Origin: G963667675 sp964291545
GTDB taxonomy: Bacteria; Chloroflexota; Dehalococcoidia; Lucifugimonadales; UBA3495
Length of the DNA: 64,000 nucleotides
Direction: 5' to 3'
NCBI GenBank assembly: GCA_964291545.2
Contig: OZ219860.1
Span: 682,001 to 746,000 of the forward strand
Position numbers and translations under genes: made by a program. This document shows positions 12,101 through 19,384 of the stretch, piece by piece. The notes beneath the pieces were generated by a model. That model had not been told where the DNA came from. It saw only the letters and a list, made by a program, of their open reading frames with translations, and did not search any database. Position 1 is the stretch's first letter. Each line of letters starts with the position of its first letter.

Positions 12101-13363
12101 GGATATTCCGAATGAGTTGACTCCAGCCAGTCTCGGTTTCCCGTCCCGGCTCGGCCAGTCCATCATCGCGTCGGTCACCCGTATTGCATGTCCTTCCCAG
12201 TCGAAGCCAGGATTGGGATTACGGAAATGCAGGTGCTTGGGGATAATTCCCCGCTTCACTACCAGCGCCGCCTTGATGAGTCCTGCAATGCCCGCAGCCG
12301 ACTCCAGGTGTCCTAGGTTGGTCTTTACCGAACCGATGAGCAGCGGCTGGTCCGCCTGCCTGCCGCTCGCATAGACACTGGCTACCGCGTCCAGTTCTAT
12401 CGGATCGCCTACCGCCGTGCCGGTCCCGTGCGCTTCCACGTAGTCGACGTCCAAAGCACGCACCCCAGCGTCTGACAACGCCGTCTCCATCACCTGTTCC
12501 AGGGCTGGTGTATGCGGGACCGTCAGACCCACGCTGGCCCCGCCGTGATTTACCGCGGAGCCTCGGATTACCGCCCAGACGCGGTCACCGGCGGCTTCGG
12601 CGTCCCTCAATCTCTTCAGGACCACCACCCCGCATCCTTCACCCCGCACGTACCCGTCCGCGGACGCGTCGAAAGCCTTGCACTGGCCGTCGGGAGACAG
12701 CATCATAGACTCGGCCCGCAGCTCGTAGATGCGCCCGTTCAATATGGCCTGGACTCCGCCGGCAATAGCCAGGTCTGCCTTGCCTGCCTGCAGGTCAGAT
12801 ACCGCGTCGTCCACCGCCACCATGGCCGAGGCGCACGCTGCGTCCACCGCCTTTGCCGGCCCCATTAGCCCCAGCACAAACGACACCCGCCCACTGGTCC
12901 CGTTGAGGTTGGTCCCGCTCAGGGCGTAGAGGCTGCCCGCCGCCTCGGTTGGCCCGCTCGACTCCACCACCAGCATCCGGTATTCGTCGTTGCTGATGCC
13001 GGTATAAACCCCCGTGCGACTCCCCTTCAAGCTGAGAGGGTCGATAGCCGCATCCTCCAGGGCCAACCAGCTCGCCTCCAGCATCATGCGCTGCTGCGGG
13101 TCCAGCATTTCCGCTTCTACCGGCGAGATGCGGAAGAACGATGCGTCGAACCGGTCAATGTCGTCCACGAACGCGCCGTAGCGGCACGCCTCGTTCTGGA
13201 CTCGCGAACCCCGGAAAATCTCTCCCAGCCGCCCCACGCCCGAACCGGGGTCCCCCTCTGTGACCGCGTTCCCGCCGGACTCCAACAGACCCCAGAACGA
13301 CTCCAGGTCTGGAGCGCCGGGGAATTTGCAGGCCATGCCCACGATGGCAATTGGATCGCCCAC
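3116..13363 (-). CDS. type I polyketide synthase, KS-AT-DH-MT-(psiKR)-ER-KR-ACP-KS-AT(degenerate)
   Basis: The 3415-residue synthase starts with GTG behind GGAG. Domains by approximate residue: KS1 1-430 (Cys in DAACASA about 176, His in EAHGTGT about 312, and KTNLGH); AT1 560-850 (GHSVGE about 653, RAFHS, a malonyl-type signature); DH 938-1228 (HxxxGxxxxP in HKVFGRVIAP, then LLLDGCFQ); C-methyltransferase 1400-1620 (EVGAGTG); structural pseudo-KR 1655-1850; ER 1883-2188 (HAGAGGVG); KR 2203-2382 (GGLGGIG, but His replaces the usual catalytic Tyr in GQANHAAANAF); ACP 2450-2530 (GMDSLM); KS2 2582-2998 (Cys in DMACASS and both His present); AT2 3142-3340, about 90 residues shorter than AT1, with GAGIGE where GHSxG should be. 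With a malonyl AT, a methyltransferase and a full reductive loop, the expected product is a saturated alpha-methyl-branched acyl chain. The layout resembles the sup PKSs of sponge symbionts as I recall them; that link is inferred. No thioesterase domain is present. Confidence 0.93.
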   Translation of the reverse strand: MGDPIAIVGMACKFPGAPDLESFWGLLESGGNAVTEGDPGSGVGRLGEIFRGSRVQNEACRYGAFVDDIDRFDASFFRISPVEAEMLDPQQRMMLEASWLALEDAAIDPLSLKGSRTGVYTGISNDEYRMLVVESSGPTEAAGSLYALSGTNLNGTSGRVSFVLGLMGPAKAVDAACASAMVAVDDAVSDLQAGKADLAIAGGVQAILNGRIYELRAESMMLSPDGQCKAFDASADGYVRGEGCGVVVLKRLRDAEAAGDRVWAVIRGSAVNHGGASVGLTVPHTPALEQVMETALSDAGVRALDVDYVEAHGTGTAVGDPIELDAVASVYASGRQADQPLLIGSVKTNLGHLESAAGIAGLIKAALVVKRGIIPKHLHFRNPNPGFDWEGHAIRVTDAMMDWPSRDGKPRLAGVNSFGISGTNAHLVVEEYRGSNDDGDQDSPVGSAHPVLDTPAILGPQKARTGQRINRFLPLSGKSAGAVRDLATSYLTWLDKQGSEFSIAATATGPTLSDMAWTASVGRSHFDWRDGAVFHDVESLRDRLSELAGSGDEAKQQRATKIAFAYTGQGSQWAGMGRSLYETEPVARAVLDRCEAVFKEERGTSLLDVMFGREGAKGDLGDTAWEQPALYALQCALTALWAGAGVQPSAVLGHSVGEIAAAQAAGVFSLEDGMRFAAARGALLSGTKEGAMGAIFAPRERVESEVEALNSESDGVGLSIAADNGAHIVVSGPVEDLETVLRRFEAAGVRANRLNTTRAFHSGLVEPALDELESALEGVIVGSPSITVVSNLTGEAVGPDMALDAAYWRRHAREPVAFAEGAKTLAEMGVDLIVEVGPHSVLGPMAALAWPNAAPDGSATGAPATLASLRRPPRDGSAADGETGFIEAVADAYQAGVDIAFEGLFAGEERRRISLPGYPFQREQHWLQQSRQRRAASGHPLLGVQHESARGDITFETQVSPSDPSWLADHKVFGRVIAPGALYGAMAASTCFVEGGNVAALEDMQLHNPMVFPEQVSQDETDQDARKMQVVLDDDEQTSTRQVQVYSKSPDDEWVMHVEGRVPAGRPAAAPSERVDVEAIKTRLSASDVTAYYRAKASTGIDLGPRFRTLGQVWSGPGEALGEVRLPEDLGRNDLDVHPLLLDGCFQVVGVARNMAGGPEEATYLPFGWERMWLSKGLPDGLLCHVTMSESAEVPEIDSADQPEVLSAELRLYDQSGTLVGEISGYTVKRATEAALLASVEGVDDLLYEVICRDRPLHAGILPADFFPSPASVAASAQLFPGYLTDADVDPLGRNALLADLERWSWARALATLEELGWERVKGELVEPEELRELLSVLPEHKRLFRRMLEMGAKSGVLEEKGDGFAVVVGQGDPLPEVLPRDLEEYAERMTGEYPDGLTEIGLFRRSGIALKDVLRGQADPLTLLFSSGEPTAADLYLKAPVARAANRMLADAIQALVDELPEGRRLRVIEVGAGTGSATASVLAELPEGRFEYTYTDISAGFFAEAEARFGDLGGSIEYLTLDIEKDPVAQGFDAHGYDLLIASNVLHATRFLQETLANCSALLAPSGHLIALENLRGLGWMDLTFGQLDGWWRFADSYRPHHALASPAIWRQALGDAGFQSVEVLGVDETFTHEMLDKGVIVAQGPAQVDESPGLWVLTDDEGGLAAQLAGELARRNQTVVVAGKEPAGSDGLSPGGNGVTYATMDIGSRDGWRSLMEELPEGVPVSGVVHLQGLHGRGLDSSTTEIVDDVNRLGASALALTQGMLDSDVIPDKGMWFITRGAQVLERERAGDLAGAVLWGMGKVIALEAADLKPRMIDLDPGRTGQLAELVNELLYPDSENHIVYRAGRRQAARLVRQDAGKGRLELPEDPSWVLAPNRAGVFDKPEVKPLPARSLEPKEVRVAVDAAGLNFWDVFRSLGFIEEGDLGREMCGYVVDVGADVSTISVGDRVVGLGFGAFGPQMVTREELVAPAPEGMSVSALATIPSAFVSAALSFKFSRLEPGERVLIHAGAGGVGLAAIQLAQAASAEVHATASAPKQALLRSLGVKHIYDSRQTRFGDEILEATNGEGVHVVLNSLTSEGFIDASLSCLARGGRFVEMARRDILSEAEMAAVRPDVAYAILELDVMKKTEPETVGVVLREVMAKFSSGELQPVIHSRWPLAEAGAALDFMRSARHVGKIVLTPQPLTKGQLRQDRTYLVTGGLGGIGCAVAQWLADRGAGTIVLNGRRDPDPEALEVIESLRGSGVQVEVELADMTDTLAIDAMLQRIDAQLPPLGGVIHSVGVLSDGALNNQTWESFQRVLWPKVIGAWHLHRATMSRDLDMFILFSSRVGVMGNPGQANHAAANAFLDQLAGHRRALGLPGQAIAWGAWSEIGEAAEQKERIERRRAALGGRWFTPQQGIKALDKLVRQDVTTSAVMSMDWTVFGEAVVERPVLVEELLSTASTDSVEETTSSEDVLSRLRGTPAGGPEEVLVSFVQREVQAVLRLPTMPPPNVGFFDLGMDSLMSVELRNRLNRALAGEHVVSNTAVFDYPNAAALAKHLAGELTGATAPATPQATQEPTPAEVRGDPQTGDDDIAIVGMACRFPGAPDLASFWDLLASGRDAITDGRDGEGPWEGVAGDPAGADPLYRTGGFVYGIDKFDNRFFRISPIEARMMDPQQRMLLETTWQALEDAGIDPDTLRGSLTGVYVGIGGSQYREIIAAKGQEELYFGTTGSMAAGRLAFVLGLEGPAMPVDMACASSLAAVHQAAAALQRGEVDLALAGGVNAILSQAMVRFHHELGMLSAAGRCNAFDASADGFVRSEGCGVMALKRLGEAEAAGNRIWGVIRGSAVNQNGASAALPVPRGPAQERLIEETLARAGVKPEEIDYVEAHGTGTELGDSIELNALASVYGRGRESDRPLLVGSVKTNIGHSEWAAGMASLMKAVLAMDKGVIPPHLHFKEPNPNFDWDRMPIQITSEATAWPMAADRPALAAVNSFGLSGTNAHVIVQGYGAPEDDGESKAQTGWPAGQASSVSVSLPSPFDSLATSSETVPERAVRVLPLSGKSPDALRDLAGEYVAWLDEQAGEISSNPAGEKLLADTAWTAGVGRSHFAHRAGLVFRDAPELRARLEGLANSQWSPDDNEPASSPKVAFVYTGQGQLWAGVGQDLYRREPVVRAVLDRCEGIIQQERGESLLDVMFGRSEAPGDVNDPRWALPAIYALEAALTALWQSAGVRPASVLGAGIGEVSAAVAAEVLGLDDGLRLAMALGNPDAGLPKIAVKDPSIVLFSTVTGGAVQRGTELTDDYWRGLDKKQDAVPGSALSALKAGADIVVVLGLETGPELMRGMESIKDTKALDCLLRPEDESGNQEEQFIATVAAAYEAGAAISFQGLFAGEKRRRIAIPGYPFQRRSFWVQQRHRGNA

Positions 13364-13398
13364 TCTATAGCTCCGTTACCGCAATGAAGTCTCTTGCT

Positions 13399-13428
13399 AG
13401 TGTGCGTATCCCCGCTCCGCGTTGTCAA
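13399..13428 (-). promoter_or_regulatory. weak candidate promoter for the PKS gene
   Basis: A perfect TTGACA on the minus strand (13423-13428) is followed after 18 bp by CACACT, a poor -10 box. It lies 35-65 bp upstream of the PKS GTG, in the 120-bp gap behind the metallopeptidase gene. The good -35 box supports a promoter, but the weak -10 box means another factor or site could be used. Confidence 0.35.
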
Positions 13429-13486
13429 GCTGTTGCCTCCGGCGACAACTAGGCAGGCAATTTTGCTTTTCGGTGGCTAGCGCACG

Positions 13487-14254
13487 TCACAAAGGCATGT
13501 CAAGCCCCGCTTTACGCAGTAGACGCCTTCGCTGCTGGGCGTCAGGCAGAAACTTCTCCACCAAGTCCCAAAAGCTTTTGGAATGGTTGCGATGCGTAAG
13601 GTGGGCGAGTTCGTGGACGGCCACATACTCCATGAACTCCGGCTTCAACATCACCAGTCTCCAGTTGAAACGCAGTGTCCCGTCGAATGCGCAACTGCCC
13701 CATAGTCTGCGCTGGTTGCCAATCAATACTCGCGGCTTCTCTCGGTGGCCCATCCTCGCCCGCCACCGCTCAACGGTGCCATCCAGCCGTTCGGCTGCCC
13801 GGTTCTTGTACCATGCCATAACAGCCTCGCGAACGCCTTGTTGGTGTTCCGCTTCTAGCATGGCTTCGGGAGCGGCTATCTTCAATTGCCAGTGATCAAA
13901 GCATACAACCGTCGTGTCCCCACATGTCGGCTCCACAAACACGCGCATGTTGCGGCCCAGGTATGGCAGAGAGTCGCCGCTGGTAAGACGCTTGGGGGCA
14001 GTCTCCGGCGGCGGGTCGTTAATATGCTCCAGTATCCAGGGGGCCTGGTCCACCACAAAGGCTTGGAGCAGATCGTTGGGCGTGGTCATGGGCGCCCTGA
14101 CCAACACTCCCATCGAGTTCACTGCTATCCGAACCGTCTTGCGCCGCCTCTTGCTGCGCAAGACCTCGTACTCTATTGTCGTGTCCCCGACCCGGACGTT
14201 CCTTCGTTTCTCCACGACCCACTCATCCGTTGCACCGGCGTCGAAACGCTGCAT
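13487..14254 (-). CDS. YgjP/SprT-like zinc metallopeptidase (DUF45 family)
   Basis: This 255-residue protein carries the gluzincin signature HELAH near residue 215, followed by THRNHSKSFW, where the third zinc ligand is expected in this family. The N-terminal half has the basic beta-rich stretch typical of YgjP-like proteins (EYEVLRSKRRRKTVRI). There is no signal peptide, so it is probably a cytosolic protein. Family members are predicted metal-dependent peptidases with poorly defined substrates. It precedes the PKS gene by 120 bp on the same strand, but nothing in the sequence ties it to polyketide synthesis. Confidence 0.85.
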   Translation of the reverse strand: MQRFDAGATDEWVVEKRRNVRVGDTTIEYEVLRSKRRRKTVRIAVNSMGVLVRAPMTTPNDLLQAFVVDQAPWILEHINDPPPETAPKRLTSGDSLPYLGRNMRVFVEPTCGDTTVVCFDHWQLKIAAPEAMLEAEHQQGVREAVMAWYKNRAAERLDGTVERWRARMGHREKPRVLIGNQRRLWGSCAFDGTLRFNWRLVMLKPEFMEYVAVHELAHLTHRNHSKSFWDLVEKFLPDAQQRRRLLRKAGLDMPL

Positions 14255-14419
14255 TTAATCCAGCGCCCCCGGCCTGTCCCAAACTTGTTGCAGCTATTCC
14301 GAGCCTCCAAGACAAGTTTAGTGGACAAGTTCCGTTCGGGCCAAATGCACCCAAACTAAGCCGTCGGCGTAGCCCGGATTGTAACGAGGATGGTGCGAGG
14401 CCTTCCTGCTAAGACACCC

Positions 14420-15835
14420 CTACTGCCGGTCCAGCAACTCCTGCAGGGCCACCCCCGCCTCGCGTCGCAGGATATTGACATTGTCCCGCTCCCTCTCAAC
14501 GGCGATGAAGGCGTCAGCGGTAAAGGGTTGCCATGAGATGCGCAAAGTCCGTATGGCGCCCTCTTCCCTATCAATCGCTTCTACCAGCAGGTTGTACATG
14601 GGCAACAGGTAACCCGATTTGGGGAGGTCCCGTACTCCCAGACCGATCGCTCCGATTCGTACGTCGAACTCCGTCAGGGCTTCCAGCACTTGAGTCCTGT
14701 CGCAGCCCCCTTCGGTCCTTCGCCATTCGCTGTAGCGTTGGTGGAACTCGTCCCATTCTCCAAGAAGGTCCTTGGACGCGCCGAGGAATGTTCGCAGTTC
14801 CTCTAAGTCCTCCGCGGCGTCCCGCTCTAGAATCTCCGTTATTTCCCCGTCGACTTGTTCTAACACTGCCTCAGCGGCGCTTATGGGCCGGGTCAGGAAA
14901 TTCAATAGCGGTTCCACCGAGTGACCGGTCTCCTCTTCCGCGGGAGCATCATCCTCGACCTCGTCAGCCGCCGCGGCCTCTTTTACCGCCTGGGCCAGCG
15001 CGTCATGGATCTCTACCAAAAGCTCCAGCTCATCCTCCGCCGGGTCTTGAAGCATCTCGGTCATGTCTTGGACGACTGCATCCGCAGGGAGCTCCCGGAC
15101 AGTCTCGACTACGGCGCGGAACTGTTGAACAAGCTGGTCGAGGCTGTCCAGGATTTCACTTGGCGTCAGCCTGCCTGCTTCGTCCAGCAGGTCAGCATAT
15201 TGCGTGTGGAATGCTTCCCAATCGTCTTGGATTTGACCAAACGCCGCCGAGAACTCCTCCCTGGCCTGGGTGTCTTCCGGGTCCGAAGCTTCCTCAAGTT
15301 CTTCTTCCAACTCGCTTGCCAGGTCCGCCACTTCATTTTGGGCCCGGGCCGCGTTGGAACGCTGCTGCTCCAACGCCTCGAACAACGATAGGTTGTTCGT
15401 CTGCCACCTGTCCCTTAGTTGCCTGAACGCCGCCTCCTCAGCTTCGGCAGCTTCAATCAACATGTCGGCTAACTTGTGGGTTACTCTGGCCCGCGGGAGG
15501 TCTCTGGCCTGCTCGGTAATGGCGTTGAATTCAGCGGCGAACTCTCGCAGGGCGTCCCGGGCAGCGCTCTCGTGGCATGAGGTCAAACCCGACCGCCAAT
15601 CGTCCAAGTCCCTGTGGAATTGGTCCCACTCCAACCCCAGAGCTTCTTGCTGAGACGCGAAGTCTCGCACTGCCTTAAGTTCTGCGCCCGATAGCGCTCC
15701 AGAGGACGCCGGAGCAGGTTCGACAGGAACGGCGGTGGGCCCGGTTTCCCCGTCGTCTTCCCCGCTGCAAGCTAAGAGCAGGCCCAGCGCCAACAAGGTC
15801 GGTAGAAGAATATATTTACCAAGTTGTTTTCTCAT
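14420..15835 (-). CDS. lipoprotein of unknown function, acidic and helix-rich
   Basis: The 471-residue product begins with a lipoprotein signal (LALGLLLAC, Cys23) and a short acidic/Pro-rich linker. The rest is strongly helical and Glu/Asp/Gln-rich, likely coiled coil, and seems to contain two related halves: a segment near residues 60-105 (WDQFHRDLDDWRSGLTSCHE) resembles one near 360-405 (WDEFHQRYSEWRRTEGGCDR), each followed by a VRDLPKSG or ARDLPRAR-like motif and by LRxxWQ. I do not recognise the family. Its ATG overlaps the stop of the DUF4350-like gene by 4 bp, so the two are translationally coupled and probably act together at the outer face of the membrane. Confidence 0.75.
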   Translation of the reverse strand: MRKQLGKYILLPTLLALGLLLACSGEDDGETGPTAVPVEPAPASSGALSGAELKAVRDFASQQEALGLEWDQFHRDLDDWRSGLTSCHESAARDALREFAAEFNAITEQARDLPRARVTHKLADMLIEAAEAEEAAFRQLRDRWQTNNLSLFEALEQQRSNAARAQNEVADLASELEEELEEASDPEDTQAREEFSAAFGQIQDDWEAFHTQYADLLDEAGRLTPSEILDSLDQLVQQFRAVVETVRELPADAVVQDMTEMLQDPAEDELELLVEIHDALAQAVKEAAAADEVEDDAPAEEETGHSVEPLLNFLTRPISAAEAVLEQVDGEITEILERDAAEDLEELRTFLGASKDLLGEWDEFHQRYSEWRRTEGGCDRTQVLEALTEFDVRIGAIGLGVRDLPKSGYLLPMYNLLVEAIDREEGAIRTLRISWQPFTADAFIAVERERDNVNILRREAGVALQELLDRQ

Positions 15836-17145
15836 GGGCTATTACGCATCCCCAAGTAATCGCTAACAAGCGCGTCTCGGAATTCGCCGCTGAACAAGCT
15901 GTCCACGGCTTCGGCCAAATCATCGGGTGTATGTCCCAGAATCACCAGAGCGTACCGGTCTTGGCCCCTGTGAAGCAAGACTATTGATGTCCCCTCGCTC
16001 GGTACGTCCGGAGCAAAGGGGACGCTAATCTCTTCGTTGACGCTTACCCCGGCGGCCTGCAGGTACCGGCCCATCGCGGGCGAGTCCTCATAGAGGCCCA
16101 GGAATACTGCGTTCCGGCTGACGTCCTCCTCTTCGCTGATGCGAGAGGATATTCCATAGTCCGCAAAGCCGTTCCGCATTTCCAGCCCTGTATCCCATAG
16201 AGACGGCCGGCCAAGCAAGATGTCGACGCTGTCTCCCTGGCCGCCATCATAGAAGTGGGGAAAGTCGCCCAGATCGTACTCTCGTTGATTGTCGGTCAAG
16301 AAATCTGCCAGATTCGACAATAGCTTGTCGTTATCCAGGAGTGTGTTGTAGGGAGGGACGATGAACGTGAAGTCCGCTATGGCCAGCACGTTCCGCCGGT
16401 CGCCGAGGGCCATGGGCACATAAGTATCGGCCGGATTCTCCAGCGAAGATCTGGTGTTAGCGTCCGTAAAGGCTAGGGCGTCGCCGGAAGACTCTACTGA
16501 ACCGGCGATATACAATGCTACGGCGTCCAAACCGTTGGTAAGAGGCGAGGGCTGAAAGTCCTTGACGAAAATGTGCCGGAAGTTCAGGTCGTATTCTACG
16601 GTGTTGTACAGGTAGTCGGGCTGGAACTCCACGCCGAATCTTTTTGCCAACGAGTTTATCCGGCTGGGACGCGTCGGGTCCGACACCAAGACCAGTTTGC
16701 CGCCCTTATCCACGAACCGCTCTACCACGTCGCCTTCCGCCTCCGTGTACGTGGCCTGGGGGAGCATAACCAGGAAGCTGTCGGCTTCCCGCAGCTTTTC
16801 CTCTAGCTGCCCCAACCTGCTGGTACCCACTTTAGTCGAAAGATTGCCGAGGAACTCCACGTCATACCCTCGGTCCGCTACCCAGGATGTAAGGGTGGCA
16901 ATTTCTCTTTCACTGACGGAATTGACGTGCATGGCGTCCACCAGCAGCAATCCCTGCCTGTTTTGCAACGACCCCTGGTCGACCGGGACCGCCGGCATCG
17001 CGCCCGGTGACGTTATCTCATCGTATGGGACATCTACTGCCGTCGGAGCGTCGTAACCGCCTTGGTAAAAGGAAAAGTACACTCCCGCGAACGTCGCGGC
17101 GGCGGCGACAGGCAATAGGGCAAGTACCAGCAGTTTACGGGGCAT
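15832..17145 (-). CDS. DUF4350-like membrane-anchored protein
   Basis: The 437-residue protein has one N-terminal membrane segment (LLVLALLPVAAAATFAGVYF) and a large extracytoplasmic part. Residues about 60-190 resemble the DUF4350/GATase-like fold (LLLVDAMHVNS, DSFLVMLPQATYTEAEGD, VERFVDKGGKLVLVSDPTR), which is often found in proteins next to transport or protease systems. A later region (VSVNEEISVPFAPD to the end) looks like a separate small alpha/beta domain. It overlaps the peptidase gene upstream by 11 bp and the lipoprotein gene downstream by 4 bp, forming a tight three-gene unit. The biochemical role is unknown. Confidence 0.7.
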   Translation of the reverse strand: MPRKLLVLALLPVAAAATFAGVYFSFYQGGYDAPTAVDVPYDEITSPGAMPAVPVDQGSLQNRQGLLLVDAMHVNSVSEREIATLTSWVADRGYDVEFLGNLSTKVGTSRLGQLEEKLREADSFLVMLPQATYTEAEGDVVERFVDKGGKLVLVSDPTRPSRINSLAKRFGVEFQPDYLYNTVEYDLNFRHIFVKDFQPSPLTNGLDAVALYIAGSVESSGDALAFTDANTRSSLENPADTYVPMALGDRRNVLAIADFTFIVPPYNTLLDNDKLLSNLADFLTDNQREYDLGDFPHFYDGGQGDSVDILLGRPSLWDTGLEMRNGFADYGISSRISEEEDVSRNAVFLGLYEDSPAMGRYLQAAGVSVNEEISVPFAPDVPSEGTSIVLLHRGQDRYALVILGHTPDDLAEAVDSLFSGEFRDALVSDYLGMRNSP

Positions 17146-18148
17146 GCCCTACGTACAAGTAGTAAAAGTCTGGGCGGTGTATGTCCACCGGTAGGTCTGG
17201 CAGCGGGTCCTCCTCGCCAGCTCCCAGCCCTTGGTCCAAGATCAGGTTCCTGAGTCTTTGCAGTTCCGCCAGGGCGCCTTCGGAGTGGCCCTCTGGCGAT
17301 TTGGACGCTCCGTCCGATGCTGGATCTGCCAAAATTGACAATGCCCGCACCAATCCGTCATCCTCACCTCCTGCTGGGAAAACGAAATCGAGGGACTCGA
17401 CAAGTTCCCTCACCACCTCCAGGTTCACGTCGACGAATCCGTAGTTGGAGATTCCCGCGAGCTCGGCGGCTTTCAGGACCGCGTCGCTTTGGCTGCCGAT
17501 TTCGTCAGCCAGACCCAGTTGGACTGCTGCAATCCCAGGATACAAGCGGCCCTCTCCGAGTTCGTCGCCGGAGATACGCAACCTGTCGCCGCGTTCGCTG
17601 ACCACTGTCTGTACAAAAGCCTCCCTAAGAATGTCAACCGCCCCGACCCACTCTCTCCTCGTTCCCCCATCAAGCTTTCTAGGGCTGCTAAAGACCAAGT
17701 CCTCTTCCGGCAGCTCCGGCAACAGTGAGTCTGCCGTAAATATTATTCCTACGTTCCCTACTAACGAAGCTGCTTGGGCGTAGGTGTACGAAGTCCCCAT
17801 GGACATCATGTAGCCCCCGCTGGCCACTACTCCGCCCATCACCAGCACCACCGGCTTTTCCTCCCGCAGCCTGCGAGTCTCGTTGTACAATCGCTCGCTG
17901 GCTGCAGCCCCTCCCCCGGGACTGCTGAGGCTGATGACTACGGCCTTAATCGAATCGTCTCGCCGGGCGTAGTCTAGGTATAGGCTGATGGCATTGGCCG
18001 TCCTGTCGTTAAAGACGGTGTACGGCACCTCTATGACGCCAACCTGGGGCTTTCCCGGCGTGAAGTAGACAAACGCCAAAACTCCCGCAGCTATCCCCAG
18101 GCCCACCATTACTGGCGCAATTACATACCAGCGGGTTGATTGTCTCAA
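17135..18148 (-). CDS. SppA-like signal peptide peptidase (family S49)
   Basis: The 337-residue protein has an N-terminal membrane anchor (residues 8-29) and an S49 peptidase domain. The nucleophile is Ser110 in VVASGGYMMS, and Lys158 in SSPRKLDGG sits 48 residues later, close to the Ser-Lys spacing known for bacterial SppA. The SSPGGG motif at 75-80 is the conserved oxyanion region. SppA enzymes degrade cleaved signal peptides within the membrane. It is the first gene of the unit with the DUF4350-like protein and the lipoprotein, which suggests a shared role in envelope protein turnover. A C-terminal tail of about 60 residues is extra. Confidence 0.87.
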   Translation of the reverse strand: MRQSTRWYVIAPVMVGLGIAAGVLAFVYFTPGKPQVGVIEVPYTVFNDRTANAISLYLDYARRDDSIKAVVISLSSPGGGAAASERLYNETRRLREEKPVVLVMGGVVASGGYMMSMGTSYTYAQAASLVGNVGIIFTADSLLPELPEEDLVFSSPRKLDGGTRREWVGAVDILREAFVQTVVSERGDRLRISGDELGEGRLYPGIAAVQLGLADEIGSQSDAVLKAAELAGISNYGFVDVNLEVVRELVESLDFVFPAGGEDDGLVRALSILADPASDGASKSPEGHSEGALAELQRLRNLILDQGLGAGEEDPLPDLPVDIHRPDFYYLYVGHAP

Positions 18149-18406
18149 TAACGCCGAAATATAAGTGATGACCTACCTCTGCGGCCTGAATAGACTACCC
18201 AAAAGACTCGTAACTCCGGGCCCCTCCGGCGCAGGCGACATCCGTTTGTCTAGTCGATTATCCCATTCATACTGGCCGCTGGAAAGACCCCGGTTGGTGA
18301 GCGTGGACCGTTGCGCCTGCGGGACTTTCTTCTGCGCCGCCTGGGCTAAACGCCAGTGTTCCCGGAGCCAACCTCCACCCAAGCCCCCGGGAAATGAGCA
18401 AACAGG

Positions 18407-19198
18407 CTATTCGATTTCAAACACTCCCTGCACCCAGACGACCACGTTGAATTCGCCGGCGCTGATGGGCGCCGCCGCTGAATCCGCCATGGCCTCGGCC
18501 GCGAATGTTCTCGGCGACCCTCGAGAGGATTCGTTGATGTAGACTAGATCGCCCAAAGTGACCCCTGCGCTGTCAGCCAATTGTGTCGCTTTGTCAATCA
18601 GGTCCTGCACCGCCAGCTTGCGGGCTTCCTCTTCCAGCGGTTTCGCGTCCGACACGCTGAAACTTACGCCGCTGAATACGGTGTCATCTCCTCCCGCCGA
18701 GACCATGTCGTCTATCAACGCCCCCACCTGCTCCAAGTCCCTGACTGTCACGGAGATTTCGTTGCTGACCGTATACCCCACCAACTCGCTCTCGTCAGTT
18801 TCGCGGTCATATTGGTATTGTGGGTAGATGTTGAATCGTGTCGTCTGTATGTCGCTCTCCGCAATTCCCCTGTCCGCCAGTGCTCGCATTAAGGCGTTCA
18901 TCTGCTGTGCGGCCTCTCGGTGGGCTTCTGACACCGTCTCCCTGGTTACGTTGACCCCTCCCCTGATTGTGGCTACGTCCGGCACAGTGGTCACCTGGCC
19001 GGAACCGTTCACCCAGATGCCGGACTGGCTGGCCTCTAAGTTGCCGCCATAGCCCCCAATCTCCGCGGCAGCCAGGTCCCCGGTCTGCTGGCTGCCTGGG
19101 TCGTCATCCCCGCCGCATGCGATGACTAGGAGAGGCAGCGCTAGCAACAGCCACGCCACCAATATCCCTTTGCTTGCATGAGTCTTCAGTCGGTCCAT
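18407..19198 (-). CDS. SIMPL-domain (DUF541) lipoprotein
   Basis: This 263-residue protein has a lipoprotein signal (LPLLVIAC, Cys28) followed by a SIMPL/DUF541 domain: GSGQVTTVPDVATIRGGV at its start, then DIQTTRFNIYPQYQYD and VGYTVSNEISVTVRDLEQVG, which are typical of the family represented by E. coli YggE. These periplasmic or surface proteins are linked to stress tolerance, with no firm biochemical role. It is separated by about 260 bp from the peptidase gene downstream. That gap holds no gene I can support. Confidence 0.88.
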   Translation of the reverse strand: MDRLKTHASKGILVAWLLLALPLLVIACGGDDDPGSQQTGDLAAAEIGGYGGNLEASQSGIWVNGSGQVTTVPDVATIRGGVNVTRETVSEAHREAAQQMNALMRALADRGIAESDIQTTRFNIYPQYQYDRETDESELVGYTVSNEISVTVRDLEQVGALIDDMVSAGGDDTVFSGVSFSVSDAKPLEEEARKLAVQDLIDKATQLADSAGVTLGDLVYINESSRGSPRTFAAEAMADSAAAPISAGEFNVVVWVQGVFEIE

Positions 19199-19384
19199 CT
19201 GATGTCTCCTCCTGGCGTGACCGGTATGTATTTCGGCTCAGCCACCCCGATTTGGGTGCTGCTTGGGCCCCGGCACTGAACATGCCAATCCCTCGGTAAC
19301 GCCACCTTATAGACGGTCTAAACGTAAAATAGGTTCCCGGCCCCCGTAACCCCGTAACCCCGTAATTCATGGCCCATCGGGCCG

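Noticed and set aside
18173..18382. Minus-strand frame of 69 codons in the gap before the SppA-like gene
   Set aside because: No ribosome-binding site or family features were seen; composition is not clearly coding.
19340..19366. Three tandem 8-bp CCCGTAAC-like units
   Set aside because: Too short and imperfect to support a function; noted only as a minor repeat upstream of the SIMPL gene.
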